A stretch of 64,000 bases of DNA from Caldanaerobius fijiensis DSM 17918 (GCF_900129075.1 NZ_FQVH01000001.1:120604-184603); one strand, 5' to 3'. Numbered from the stretch's first letter, positions 8,748-16,842 are shown. The notes: generated by a model not told the origin, from the sequence alone. A program made the numbers and translations.

Positions 8748-9371
8748 TCATCTTCTACCCGCCCACATGTATACAGCTCTTATCCAGGCATCTTTCTCAT
8801 CTCCCCAAGGTTCACTAGAGAACCTATAATCAGACTTCCTTATTATTTCTTTAAGATACATTAGTATCGTTTCCAATCTTTTTCTCTGTATGCTTGTTAC
8901 AATATCCCTCCTCTCATCCTTTACTGGTAATAACTTTATTAATGAATAAAAGTGATTCATACACAATCCACCATAGTTCACGTATAAATCCTTAAATTCA
9001 TCATCAGATAAAGCATCTTTTAATGTAGAAAGATATCTCTCTTCTGCTTCCAGTTCATTACTACACAATGGGCATTTTTCTTTTGGTTGTATTTTTTCAC
9101 TTATATTACCCCTTAAAACATTTTCTATTAAATCAGAATAAAGTATGGCATGGGCTAACGGATCTCCGTGTTCTCTTAACTTCCATGCATGATAGTTACA
9201 AAATCCATTGGCATATTTTATGCTTTTGCGCATTCCGACATCATTTACGCCCTCATATAAAAATGAATCTATATAATTTTCAACAGATTTATCTATTAAA
9301 TAGCAAACAGGACAAACAACATCCGCTTTTAATGCATCAACCATCTCAAAATAATCGATATGCCTTTTCAC
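8748..9371 (-). CDS. DUF6062 family protein with duplicated CPxC...CxxH units
   Basis: 207 residues, soluble, function unknown. I read it as a DUF6062-type protein from CPVCYLIDKSVENYIDSFLY and GFCNYHAWKL. It contains an internal repeat: Cys20, Cys23, Cys58, His61 in the first half and Cys100, Cys103, Cys137, His140 in the second, each a CPxC followed about 35 residues later by CxxH. That is a plausible pair of CCCH metal (zinc) sites or redox dithiols. GTG start at 9371 with ggaggt 9 nt upstream. It is the first gene after the fluoride riboswitch and terminator at 9392-9480, so its expression should rise when fluoride is present. No CrcB/Fluc or CLC-type gene follows. Confidence 0.8.
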   Translation of the reverse strand: MKRHIDYFEMVDALKADVVCPVCYLIDKSVENYIDSFLYEGVNDVGMRKSIKYANGFCNYHAWKLREHGDPLAHAILYSDLIENVLRGNISEKIQPKEKCPLCSNELEAEERYLSTLKDALSDDEFKDLYVNYGGLCMNHFYSLIKLLPVKDERRDIVTSIQRKRLETILMYLKEIIRKSDYRFSSEPWGDEKDAWIRAVYMWAGRR

Positions 9372-9391
9372 GTTTATCCAACCTCCCCATT

Positions 9392-9439
9392 AAAATAAAA
9401 AAGTTCCTACTACTCCTTCTCAAACAACTTAGTAGGAAC
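9392..9439 (-). terminator. Expression-platform terminator of the fluoride riboswitch
   Basis: Perfect 10-bp arms at 9430-9439 and 9403-9412 (gttcctacta on the minus strand pairing with tagtaggaac), then TTTTTTATTTTA. The 5' arm contains GTTCCTAC, which is also the 3' strand of the aptamer pseudoknot. Ligand-bound aptamer and terminator therefore exclude each other, which makes this an ON switch. Confidence 0.93.
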
Positions 9440-9480
9440 CATCAGCCTTAAGGCACATAATGGTGAGTCCCATCACCTAT
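9431..9480 (-). promoter_or_regulatory. Fluoride riboswitch (crcB motif) aptamer
   Basis: The minus strand reads AGGTGATGGGACTCACC, then GCCTTAAGGC, then TGATGGTTCCTAC, matching the crcB-motif order GGnGAUG-n-CnCC / GCC-loop-GGC / UGAUG-n-CCUAC. GGTGA pairs with TCACC, GCC with GGC, and loop GGGAC pairs with GTTCC as the pseudoknot. The terminator at 9392-9439 reuses the pseudoknot strand. Known: this RNA class binds fluoride with Mg2+ and turns on fluoride exporters. Here it precedes a DUF6062 gene and an MFS gene. The linker between the second and third segments (ATTATGT) departs somewhat from the commonest form. Confidence 0.92.
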
Positions 9481-9545
9481 TAATTTTTTTCTATATTGTC
9501 AACTGATTGGCAAACTTTATGAGGCTTTTACATAACTTTTAGTAT

Positions 9546-9554
9546 ATTATACCA
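9546..9554 (-). promoter_or_regulatory. Extended -10 promoter for the fluoride riboswitch transcript
   Basis: TGGTATAAT on the minus strand is an extended -10 element (TG-n-TATAAT) about 65 nt upstream of the aptamer. A TTGTAT hexamer lies 18 nt before it as a weak -35. Confidence 0.6.
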
Positions 9555-9616
9555 TACTGTCAACACGCTATACAATAGAAATAAAAATGAAAATCCTGCA
9601 ATAAAAGCTCATTTTA

Positions 9617-9625
9617 TGCTATAAT
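9617..9625 (+). promoter_or_regulatory. Extended -10 promoter for the DMT transporter gene
   Basis: TGCTATAAT is an extended -10 element 55 nt before the TTG start of the downstream plus-strand gene. It diverges from the riboswitch promoter at 9546-9554. Confidence 0.6.
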
Positions 9626-9679
9626 TTACGTGTTTACACTTCAAAAAATCCAGCTAGTGAATTGAGGGAGGAATATAAT

Positions 9680-10537
9680 TTGAAAAAAGAACAATTAAGA
9701 AGCGACATAGCACTACTGGTTATCACGTTGATATGGGGCGCTACATTTATTGCTGTAAAAAAAGCTATAGAAGATATCCCCGTTTTTAATTTTCTAGCTA
9801 TAAGATTTTTTATAGCATTCATTGCTCTCGCTATAATCTTTTACAAATACACTTTTAAAGTAGACTATAAGACACTATTTTACTCGTTTATAGTTGGTGC
9901 ATCACTTTTTTTAGCTTATGCTTTTCAAACCTTAGGGCTTATGTACACCACCGCTTCAAAATCAGGGTTTATAACGGGGTTTAGCGTCATATTAGTACCT
10001 CTCTTTGAATTTTTTATACTAAATAAAAAAAGCAACAAGTTCACTATATATGGCACTATAATAGCTTTTTTAGGTCTTGGATTTCTGAGTATTGATTTAA
10101 ACAGCCTTAAAAATATGTCATTTAACATCGGAGATATATATACGATGATATGTGCCTTTTTTTTCTCCATGCAGATAATACTTATTTCTATATTTAACAA
10201 GTATATTAAAGCTATACCTTTTGCAATATATCAAATCGGCACTGTAGCTGTTTTAAGCACAATAGCAACGTTTATATGGGAAAAACCTGTAATACCTAAA
10301 AACATATTTACCTGGGAAGCCTTGTTAATAACAGGCCTTCTAGCCACAGCCATAGCATTTACTGTGCAGACAGCTGTGCAAAAATATACAACGGCAGCCC
10401 ACACTGCATTGATATTTACAGCTGAACCTATATTCTCTGCTATTTTTGCTTATATTTTAGCAGGTGAAACTATGACAACACAAAATAGTATTGGTGCTGT
10501 ATTGATCCTGGCAGGAATGCTTTTATCTGAACTGTAA
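9680..10537 (+). CDS. EamA/DMT-superfamily transporter
   Basis: About 285 residues, nearly all hydrophobic, with ten predicted membrane helices arranged as two EamA repeats. The first repeat opens LVITLIWGATFIAVKKAIED and the second contains TTAAHTALIFTAEPIFSAIF, both hallmark segments of drug/metabolite transporters. The substrate cannot be inferred; many relatives export amino acids or metabolites. The start is taken as TTG at 9680 because gggagga lies 7 nt upstream. A TTG six codons earlier would include the ribosome-binding site in the coding region. The gene is monocistronic and divergent from the fluoride-riboswitch unit, with its own extended -10 promoter. Confidence 0.9.
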   Translation: MKKEQLRSDIALLVITLIWGATFIAVKKAIEDIPVFNFLAIRFFIAFIALAIIFYKYTFKVDYKTLFYSFIVGASLFLAYAFQTLGLMYTTASKSGFITGFSVILVPLFEFFILNKKSNKFTIYGTIIAFLGLGFLSIDLNSLKNMSFNIGDIYTMICAFFFSMQIILISIFNKYIKAIPFAIYQIGTVAVLSTIATFIWEKPVIPKNIFTWEALLITGLLATAIAFTVQTAVQKYTTAAHTALIFTAEPIFSAIFAYILAGETMTTQNSIGAVLILAGMLLSEL

Positions 10538-10632
10538 AAACACGTATTTTATGAAAATAGTTCCATTCATATTATATAAATTTAATCAAAAAATAATTTT
10601 TGAAATAAGGTAAATAAAAAGGAGGATAAAAT

Positions 10633-10965
10633 ATGGTTTTAAGCAGTTTAAGCAAAACTTCCTCTCTTAGCGTAACTCCGGTACCAATAACCGTAGGTGA
10701 TCAGATTACAATAACCTATAACGGCTTTTTAGCTAAAAACAATCCCAGCGAAATATACCTTCACTACGGATATGGTTCCAATGACAATTGGAAAGATGTA
10801 AAGGACATCAAAATGCATAAGACACCCCATGGATGGGAAGCAACGTTAAAAGTAACTGATAGCAGTAGATTGAATTTTTGTTTTAAAGATAACGAAAATT
10901 GCTGGGACAACAACTATGGTCAAAACTGGAACTATGAAATTCACAATGGAACAAAAGTTTTTTAA
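10633..10965 (+). CDS. Stand-alone family 25 carbohydrate-binding module protein
   Basis: 110 residues forming essentially one CBM25-type beta-sandwich: SVTPVPITVGDQITITYNG at the start, IYLHYGYGSNDNWKDV in the middle and a C-terminal LNFCFKDNENCWDNNYGQNW, the aromatic-rich ending that contacts starch-like glucans in this family. CBM25 modules normally sit on secreted amylases; here there is no catalytic domain, no signal peptide and no anchor, so the protein is expected to be cytoplasmic. A role on glycogen or another internal alpha-glucan is inference. It is preceded by a strong aaggaggata binding site and followed directly by a hairpin. Two cysteines are present near residues 87 and 94. 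Confidence 0.85.
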   Translation: MVLSSLSKTSSLSVTPVPITVGDQITITYNGFLAKNNPSEIYLHYGYGSNDNWKDVKDIKMHKTPHGWEATLKVTDSSRLNFCFKDNENCWDNNYGQNWNYEIHNGTKVF

Positions 10966-10984
10966 AAGGGGTTTTACACCCCTT
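10966..10984. terminator. Bidirectional hairpin between convergent genes
   Basis: Arms aaggggt and acccctt around a 5-nt loop start right after the CBM25 stop codon. On the minus strand CCCCTTTTAAAA follows, on the plus strand only a weak T-rich tail. It probably separates the CBM25 gene from the convergent gene ending at 11012. Confidence 0.6.
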
Positions 10985-11011
10985 GTTCATTTACAATCTA
11001 TCAATATCCTT

Positions 11012-11371
11012 TTATCTTTTAAACAGCTCAGAATCAGGTATATCTGCTGAAATACCTTTGAGATACTCATCGAGATCAGATAATACCTCTTGAAAACTAA
11101 TATTATTGTCCAACCTTATAAACTTTATGGAATTCTCCACAGCTTTGTTTTTTGAAACAGGACAAAAAGCACCTGGCACCGTGCAAACTACATTCACCTG
11201 TTTCTGAAGCATAAACTCAACAGTTGTGGCTCTCCTATTAGTCTCTACATCAAATCCCGGATTGTGATACTGATACGTTTTACCCTCTTCAGTGTCATAA
11301 ATTAATATGTCCGCACCATCGGGCAGCGGCACAACAAACCCTCCGTTGTCTACCACAGCAGCAATTCTCAT
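11012..11371 (-). CDS. Small NifX/NifB-type-domain-like protein (tentative)
   Basis: 119 residues. The order MRIAAVVDNGGFVVPLPDGADILIYDTEEG, then ATTVEFMLQKQVNVVCTVPGAFCP, resembles the FeMo-cofactor-binding NifX/NifB C-terminal fold: an opening strand, a substrate-facing loop, an acidic hairpin and then a strand leading into a glycine/cysteine loop. I cannot assign it securely. The two cysteines at about 62 and 69 could bind metal or a thiol ligand. It lies 117 nt downstream of an NMT1/SsuA-type ABC importer on the same strand, so it may be co-transcribed and linked to the imported compound. No nitrogen-fixation genes are near. Confidence 0.45.
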   Translation of the reverse strand: MRIAAVVDNGGFVVPLPDGADILIYDTEEGKTYQYHNPGFDVETNRRATTVEFMLQKQVNVVCTVPGAFCPVSKNKAVENSIKFIRLDNNISFQEVLSDLDEYLKGISADIPDSELFKR

Positions 11372-11488
11372 CTTTTATCACTCCCACTTTAAAATATATG
11401 CACTGCACAGCTGACATGCAACAAAAATCAAATTTAGTATACAACTGCATTTATAAAATGACAATATTCTTTTAATAAAAAACATTAA

Positions 11489-12301
11489 CTAATATTTTCC
11501 TCTAAGTATGGTTTTTTCTATATAGTCAATTAACACATACATAAGGGCAGCCATAACACTAAGTATAAGTACGCTGGACATCACAATATCCAGTTTAAAA
11601 ATTTGTCCCCCGTAGACGATCAAATATCCCAAGCCAGCTTTAGAAACCAGAAATTCTCCCGTTATAACACCAACCCATGAAAGTCCCATGTTGATCTTTA
11701 TCGCTGACATAATGGTAGGGACACTGGCAGGAAGGATTACTTTAGTAAGAATCTGCATCTTAGTACCTCCAAAAGTTTTGATAAGTTTTATCTTGTCTTC
11801 ATCTACCTGCATAAAACCTGTGACCACGCTTATTATAGTAACAATAAGGGATATAGCCAGAGCCATTGTAATGACAGGAATCTGGTTATTTCCCATCCAA
11901 ACAATAAAAACAGGACCTAAAGCAGTTTTAGGTAAGCTATTGAGGACAATGAGATATGGTTCAACCACCTTTGAAACAAAATCAGACCACCATAACACTA
12001 TAGCTATCAAGACACCCAGCACAGTCCCTGCCGCAAAACCTATTAATGTCTCACTTAGGGTCACCCATACATGCAAAAAAAGCGAACCATTTTGAGCCAA
12101 TGATATTATAGTCTTTAACATCCTTGATGGCATACTTATCAAAAACGGATCTATAAATCCTCTTACTCCTGCCAATTCCCAAAGCCCAAAAAAGGCAATT
12201 AAAATCAAGATTTGAGCAATCTTCACCTCTATATTTTTAAACTTCACCTTCCGTAAAAACTCTCTATGCTCTTTTGACACTGGGTCATTATACATGGACA
12301 T
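11489..12301 (-). CDS. ABC transporter permease, SsuC/TauC/ThiX type
   Basis: 270 residues with about six membrane helices. The cytoplasmic EAA-type loop is seen as TFGGTKMQILTKVILPASVPTIMSAIKINMGLSWVGVI, typical of permeases importing sulfonates, taurine, nitrate-like anions or pyrimidine precursors. The N-terminal SKEHREFLRKVKFKN is charged and cytoplasmic. The start ATG at 12301 lies inside the end of the ATPase gene (stop at 12288), with ggaaggag a few nucleotides upstream, so translation is coupled. It is the last gene of a substrate-binding protein, ATPase, permease unit. The exact substrate is unknown. Confidence 0.9.
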   Translation of the reverse strand: MSMYNDPVSKEHREFLRKVKFKNIEVKIAQILILIAFFGLWELAGVRGFIDPFLISMPSRMLKTIISLAQNGSLFLHVWVTLSETLIGFAAGTVLGVLIAIVLWWSDFVSKVVEPYLIVLNSLPKTALGPVFIVWMGNNQIPVITMALAISLIVTIISVVTGFMQVDEDKIKLIKTFGGTKMQILTKVILPASVPTIMSAIKINMGLSWVGVITGEFLVSKAGLGYLIVYGGQIFKLDIVMSSVLILSVMAALMYVLIDYIEKTILRGKY

Positions 12302-13034
12302 CTAACTCCTTCCATATAGCATTGAAGTATTCTTTAAATTCGGGAGCTCTTCTACAGCCTATAGGCGTCCTGTCAACGCAACTTAATTTCACATCATATA
12401 TGTTTTTTACTGTAGCAGGCCTTCGGGATAAAACCACAATTCTGTCGCACATAGCAATAGCCTCAGAAAGGTCATGGGTTACTATCACGGCGGTTTTTTT
12501 CTCTTCCTTTAATATTTTCCATACTTCATCCGATATTACCAGCCTGGTTTGATAATCTAAAGCCGAAAAAGCTTCATCCAAAAGTACGATATCCGGCTTT
12601 AATGCCAATGTCCTTATAAGGGCAGCTCTCTGTCTCATCCCACCTGAAAGCTGATTAGGATAATGATATTTAAATTCTCCCAAACCGTATCTATCTAAAA
12701 GGTCACTTACATATTTTTTGGATTCCTCATTTATCATCCCTTTTATTTCAAGGCCTAGTAGCACATTTTGCATTATATTTCTCCACTCAAATAAATGATC
12801 TTTTTGCAACATGTATCCTACTTTGCCATATACATTGATCGCACCTCTCGAAGGCTTCAATAATCCCGCTATTATAGAGAGAAGTGTAGACTTTCCACAG
12901 CCAGAAGGGCCGATAATTCCCACAAATTCTCCTGCCTTGACATCAAACGATACATTTTCAATAGCTTTTGTTTCGCCCTCCATAGTATGGTACGTCAGGC
13001 CGATTTCATCGAGAATTATTATCTTTTTTACCAT
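12288..13034 (-). CDS. ABC transporter ATP-binding protein (NitT/TauT type)
   Basis: 248 residues from the ATG at 13034, chosen because ggggggatata precedes it; an in-frame start ten codons upstream would run into the hairpin at 13063-13095. Walker A is GPSGCGKST at residues 42-50, the signature is LSGGMRQRAAL, Walker B is DIVLLDEAFSALD, and the switch histidine lies in VIVTHDLSEA. The QLDEAFSALD-like spacing and the MRQR signature are standard for importers of the nitrate/sulfonate/taurine class. It energises the permease encoded directly downstream and overlaps its start by 14 nt. Confidence 0.93.
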   Translation of the reverse strand: MVKKIIILDEIGLTYHTMEGETKAIENVSFDVKAGEFVGIIGPSGCGKSTLLSIIAGLLKPSRGAINVYGKVGYMLQKDHLFEWRNIMQNVLLGLEIKGMINEESKKYVSDLLDRYGLGEFKYHYPNQLSGGMRQRAALIRTLALKPDIVLLDEAFSALDYQTRLVISDEVWKILKEEKKTAVIVTHDLSEAIAMCDRIVVLSRRPATVKNIYDVKLSCVDRTPIGCRRAPEFKEYFNAIWKELDVHV

Positions 13035-13062
13035 TATATCCCCCCACATTTCTGTTGAAGTC

Positions 13063-13095
13063 AAAGCGGCACAGCCTATGCAACTATGCCGCTTT
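13063..13095 (-). other. Intercistronic hairpin after the solute-binding protein gene
   Basis: Arms aaagcggcacag and ctatgccgcttt (10 of 12 pairs plus G-T) with a 9-nt loop, lying between the binding-protein stop at 13103 and the ATPase start. On the minus strand it is followed by GACTTC, not by a T-run, so it is unlikely to be a strong terminator. It may stabilise the upstream part of the mRNA so that binding protein is made in excess. Confidence 0.6.
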
Positions 13096-13102
13096 AATTT
13101 TT

Positions 13103-14101
13103 TTACTTTATCGACTTTACCGCTTTATCAGCAAATGTATTGTCTATAAGTTTAGAACTATCTACTTTTTCCTTTATTTCTCCTGCTTGATACAATATAT
13201 CCTGCAGTATATTAAAATCCTCTATTTTCATCTGCGGAGTTGTGCTCCACGTATCCTGCTTCTTATATCTTTCTATCACTGTTGTCATAAGGTCTATATC
13301 AGCATCAGGGAAAAAAGATTTTATAGTTTGAGCGATCTCTTTTGGCGAATGAGATTGTACCCAACGCTGGCCTCGGTAGAGCGCATTAGTGAATCGCTGT
13401 ATGATGTCAGGGTGCTGTTTTATATAGCTCTGCTTCGCATTAAAAGTGGTATATGGTACTTGGTGGCTGGCAGCACCTATAGATGCTACAATATAACCAC
13501 CTTTTTCTTTTTCTACTAAGGATGCAGTAGGTTCAAAAAGAGCCACATAATCAGCATCAGATCTCATAAATGCTCCCGCTGTTGCCGTAAACTGTAAATT
13601 TGTTATCAACTCCAGATCTTTTTTAGGGTCTATACCATGTTCTTTTAAGATATATTCTAACGTCATCTCTGGCATACCTCCAGGTCTTCCACCTATTACT
13701 TTTTTACCCTTCAAATTTTCCCATTTAAAATCCGGTTCTGGTTTCTTGCCAACCAGAAAAGAACCATCTCTCTTAGTACACTGTGCAAAATTGATTAAAG
13801 GATCCTTTCTGCCCTCTTGCAGGATATATACCGTCGCTTCAGGTCCCATGAGGCCTATATCCGCACTACCTGAAAGTACAGCTGTAGCAGCTTTGTCAGT
13901 ACCTTGCGCAGTCGTTATGTTGAGTTCAAGTCCCTCATCTTTAAAAAACCCTTCATTGATAGCTACGTAATATGGAGCATAAAAGATAGAACGAACCACC
14001 TCTGTAAAGTTCACTTTAGTTATCCTATGTTCGGCGCTGCACCCTGATGTAAATGATACAATAATTAAAAGAGATAATATAAGCAATAATACTTTTTTCA
14101 T
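13103..14101 (-). CDS. ABC transporter substrate-binding lipoprotein (NMT1/SsuA type)
   Basis: 332 residues. The N-terminus MKKVLLLILSLLIIVSFTSGC is a lipoprotein signal with the lipobox cysteine at residue 21 or so, so the mature protein is anchored to the outside of the membrane. The mature part opens with VNFTEVVRSIFYAPYYVAIN and contains GFFKDEGLELNI and GRPGGMPEMTLEYIL, the fold of NMT1/THI5-like and SsuA proteins. Candidate ligands are pyrimidine thiamin precursors, sulfonates or related small anions; nothing decides between them. The ATG at 14101 is preceded by aggaggtgttatt. First gene of the importer unit; no riboswitch is visible in the 55 nt before it. Confidence 0.88.
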   Translation of the reverse strand: MKKVLLLILSLLIIVSFTSGCSAEHRITKVNFTEVVRSIFYAPYYVAINEGFFKDEGLELNITTAQGTDKAATAVLSGSADIGLMGPEATVYILQEGRKDPLINFAQCTKRDGSFLVGKKPEPDFKWENLKGKKVIGGRPGGMPEMTLEYILKEHGIDPKKDLELITNLQFTATAGAFMRSDADYVALFEPTASLVEKEKGGYIVASIGAASHQVPYTTFNAKQSYIKQHPDIIQRFTNALYRGQRWVQSHSPKEIAQTIKSFFPDADIDLMTTVIERYKKQDTWSTTPQMKIEDFNILQDILYQAGEIKEKVDSSKLIDNTFADKAVKSIK

Positions 14102-14156
14102 AATAACACCTCCTCTTTTTACATAATATTCTCCCAGTTGCAATTGGTGATTAATT

Positions 14157-14210
14157 AAAAAAAGCAAGAATAAAAGGGTCATAATAGACCCTTTTATTCT
14201 TGCTTTTTTT
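14157..14210 (-). terminator. Strong terminator after the XRE regulator gene
   Basis: A perfect 24-bp stem (14157-14180 with 14187-14210) and a 6-nt loop, A/T-rich at the outside and gggtc/gaccc at the inside. Both ends carry T-runs, so it can stop transcripts in both directions. It lies just behind the stop of the XRE gene at 14217. Confidence 0.92.
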
Positions 14211-14216
14211 CTATCT

Positions 14217-14426
14217 CTATACGCCGTATTTTACATTGCGACCTAAAAGAAAGTCAACACTCACATCAAAGATATCTGCCAGTTTAGTCAAAACCGTATA
14301 ATCAGGCTCTCTTCTACCCGTTTCATAAAGAGAAATAGCACTTCTTGATAAATTCAACATCTCTGCCAGTTCATCTTGCGTCATATTATGAGATTTTCTC
14401 AATTTTTTTAACGTCTTACAAAACAT
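14217..14426 (-). CDS. Small XRE-family helix-turn-helix regulator
   Basis: 69 residues that consist of a single Cro/C1-type domain: LKKLRKSHNMTQDELAEMLN, then LSRSAISLYETGRREPDYTV, then LTKLADIFDVSVDFLLGR. The recognition helix is around SRSAISLYETG. There is no extra sensing domain, so activity would depend on concentration or partners. It lies 77 nt downstream of lon on the same strand, where many Bacilli have ysxC (engB), and has a strong terminator behind it. Its ribosome-binding site aggaggg lies in the arm of a potential hairpin (14428-14467). Regulation of lon or of itself is a fair guess, not shown. Confidence 0.88.
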   Translation of the reverse strand: MFCKTLKKLRKSHNMTQDELAEMLNLSRSAISLYETGRREPDYTVLTKLADIFDVSVDFLLGRNVKYGV

Positions 14427-14427
14427 A

Positions 14428-14467
14428 GCATGTCACCCTCCTAATAAATTTTTCAAGGGGTACATGC
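14428..14467 (-). promoter_or_regulatory. Hairpin masking the ribosome-binding site of the XRE gene
   Basis: On the minus strand GCATGTACCC pairs with GGGTGACATGC (six pairs, one bulged G, four pairs) around a loop of about 19 nt. The 3' arm contains part of the Shine-Dalgarno sequence ggaggg and ends one nucleotide before the ATG at 14426. The fold would hide the ribosome-binding site, as in RNA thermometers or translational autoregulation. Confidence 0.5.
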
Positions 14468-14503
14468 CATATGGAGTCATTATATGCAACCATAAATATT
14501 CTA

Positions 14504-16825
14504 TCACTTATTTAGCGCATTGTCCAGTACCTGATCCAGGGTATTCACAAATATAAATTCTATCTTTCGCCTGATGCTCTGAGGTATATCGTCTATGTCC
14601 CTCCTATTGTCTGCAGGCAATATTACTTTTTTAATGCCTGCTCTATAGGCAGCTAAAACTTTTTCTTTTACACCTCCAATCGGCAATACTTTCCCTACCA
14701 GAGTGATCTCTCCTGTCATAGCTATATTTCTGTCAGCTGGTCTTCCCGTAAGAGCCGATACCATAGCTGTAGCCATGGTTATTCCTGCAGAAGGTCCATC
14801 TTTAGGAATAGCTCCTTCCGGAACGTGTATGTGTATATCGTAATCTTTGTAAAATTGATCATCTATACCTAACTCTTTAGCTTTAGATCTGATATACGTA
14901 AACCCTGCCTGAGCAGATTCTTTCATGACATCTCCCAGCTGGCCTGTTAATACCAGTTTGCCGGATCCTGGTACTTTAATAGCTTCTACAGAAAGTATCT
15001 CACCTCCCATAGGAGTCCACGCTAATCCTGTCACCACACCTACCTCATTCTTTTCCTCGGGCTTTTCATGCCTATAGAGAGGTTTCCCAAGATAGCTCTC
15101 AACAATTCTCGTGCTCACCGTTACTCTAAAATTCTCTCTTTCGACCATATTTTTCGCAATCTTTCTCACCAATGCCGCCAGATTTCGCTCCAGGTTTCTA
15201 ACTCCCGCTTCCCTTGTGTATTCTTCTATAACTTTTTTAATGGCTTTATCCGATATAGCTATAGGCTTTTGTATACCGTGTTCTTTTAATTGCTTAGGCC
15301 ACAAGTACTTTTTAGCTATATTCAATTTCTCCTCGTCGGTATAACCACTTATATATATTACCTCCATTCTGTCTAAAAGCGGCTGTGGTATGGTATCTGT
15401 GGCATTGGCTGTAGTTATAAAGAACACTTTTGAAAGATCAAAAGGAATATCAAGATAATTATCTCTAAAAGAAACATTTTGCTCAGGATCCAGCACTTCC
15501 AGCATAGCCGACGCCGGATCTCCTCTGAAATCACTACTCATTTTATCTATTTCATCAAAGAGGAAAACAGGGTTTGAAGTTTTCACATATTTAAGGGAAG
15601 ATATTATTTTACCGGGCATAGCGCCTATATACGTCCTCCTATGCCCCCTTATTTCTGCTTCATCTCTCAAGCCACCCAGGGATATCCTAACAAATTTTCT
15701 TCCCATAGCTCTAGCAATAGACCTGCCTAAAGAAGTCTTGCCAACACCAGGTGGTCCAACCAGGCACAGGATAGAACCTTTTACATCGTTTTTCAATTTT
15801 CTCACTGCCAGGTATTCTAATATTCTCTCCTTTACTTTTTCTAACCCATAGTGATCTTCATCTAAAATCCTTCTCGCTTCTTCTATATCCAGCTTATCCT
15901 CTGTAAAAGTATTCCATGGCAGGTCCAATATCCAGTCAAGATACGTCCTGATGACAGAACTCTCTGGAGCTCCCGGAGCCATTTTTGATAACCTGTCCAG
16001 CTCTTTTAATGCTTTTTCTCTGGCTTCGTCAGGCAAATTGGCCTTCTCTATTTTTTCTTTGTACTCGTTTATTTCTTGCTGAACATCATCTGCCTCACCC
16101 AATTCTTCTCTTATAGCATTTAATTGTTCCCTTAAATAATAATCTTTCTGAACCTTGTCTATCTTCTTTCTTACTTTCGCCGTTATTTCTCTTTCAATTT
16201 CCATTATATCAAGCTCGTTTAAGAGCATCCCATAGAGTCGTTCTAATCGTTCTCTAACATCAAATATTTCTAATATTTCCTGTTTTTGACTTGTGTTTAA
16301 TGAAACATGTGATGCTATTACGTCTGCCAGTCTACCAGGTTCTTCAATGGAAATAACAGATATAAGTATCTCAGGTGAAATATTGTTTATATAGCCAATA
16401 TACTCTTCGAAGGCATTGGCTACGCCCCTCATGAGCGCCGTAATTTCTTTGCTCTTCTCTAAAGGTTCATCCAAATGCTCTTTTATGTTTACTTCAACAA
16501 ACGGTTCATCCTGCAACACTGAAAGAATCTCGCCTCTGCTAATACCCTCAACTAAAACTCTCACTACTTCCCCTGGCAGTTTTAGAATCTGTTTTATTTT
16601 AGCTATTGTCCCAACTCTATACAATCCATCAATAGATGGATCTTCATCATCTAAGTTCTTTTGAGTCACCAAAAAAACCATCTGGTCGTTGGCCATGGCC
16701 TCTTCAATAGCAAATATAGATTTTTTCCTACCCACATCAAAATGTACGATCATGTACGGATATACTGTCAACCCCCTCAATGGAATAAGGGGCATCGTCT
16801 TTATCTTTACATCGATTTCTTCCAT
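14504..16825 (-). CDS. lon: ATP-dependent protease La (LonA)
   Basis: 773 residues. The N-terminal substrate-binding LON domain ([20 protein letters not shown]) is followed by a coiled-coil stretch near 200-290, the AAA+ module with Walker A GPPGVGKT at 357-364 and Walker [10 protein letters not shown], and the protease domain. The catalytic dyad is visible as Ser679 in PKDGPSAG and Lys722 in GGVKEK. The protein degrades misfolded and selected regulatory proteins in the cytoplasm. It follows lonB, but a terminator lies between them and lon has its own promoter with a perfect 18-bp palindrome at the predicted start site. This gene order (tig, clpX, lonB, lonA) is familiar from Bacillus. Confidence 0.98.
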   Translation of the reverse strand: MEEIDVKIKTMPLIPLRGLTVYPYMIVHFDVGRKKSIFAIEEAMANDQMVFLVTQKNLDDEDPSIDGLYRVGTIAKIKQILKLPGEVVRVLVEGISRGEILSVLQDEPFVEVNIKEHLDEPLEKSKEITALMRGVANAFEEYIGYINNISPEILISVISIEEPGRLADVIASHVSLNTSQKQEILEIFDVRERLERLYGMLLNELDIMEIEREITAKVRKKIDKVQKDYYLREQLNAIREELGEADDVQQEINEYKEKIEKANLPDEAREKALKELDRLSKMAPGAPESSVIRTYLDWILDLPWNTFTEDKLDIEEARRILDEDHYGLEKVKERILEYLAVRKLKNDVKGSILCLVGPPGVGKTSLGRSIARAMGRKFVRISLGGLRDEAEIRGHRRTYIGAMPGKIISSLKYVKTSNPVFLFDEIDKMSSDFRGDPASAMLEVLDPEQNVSFRDNYLDIPFDLSKVFFITTANATDTIPQPLLDRMEVIYISGYTDEEKLNIAKKYLWPKQLKEHGIQKPIAISDKAIKKVIEEYTREAGVRNLERNLAALVRKIAKNMVERENFRVTVSTRIVESYLGKPLYRHEKPEEKNEVGVVTGLAWTPMGGEILSVEAIKVPGSGKLVLTGQLGDVMKESAQAGFTYIRSKAKELGIDDQFYKDYDIHIHVPEGAIPKDGPSAGITMATAMVSALTGRPADRNIAMTGEITLVGKVLPIGGVKEKVLAAYRAGIKKVILPADNRRDIDDIPQSIRRKIEFIFVNTLDQVLDNALNK

Positions 16826-16842
16826 TTGGTCACCTCTAACCA

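Noticed and set aside
13063-13095. Hairpin considered as a terminator of the binding-protein gene
   Set aside because: No T-run follows in the direction of transcription; listed as an intercistronic hairpin instead.
14102-14156. TPP or SAM riboswitch before the NMT1/SsuA-type importer
   Set aside because: Only 55 nt separate the terminator from the start codon and no aptamer core motif is present.
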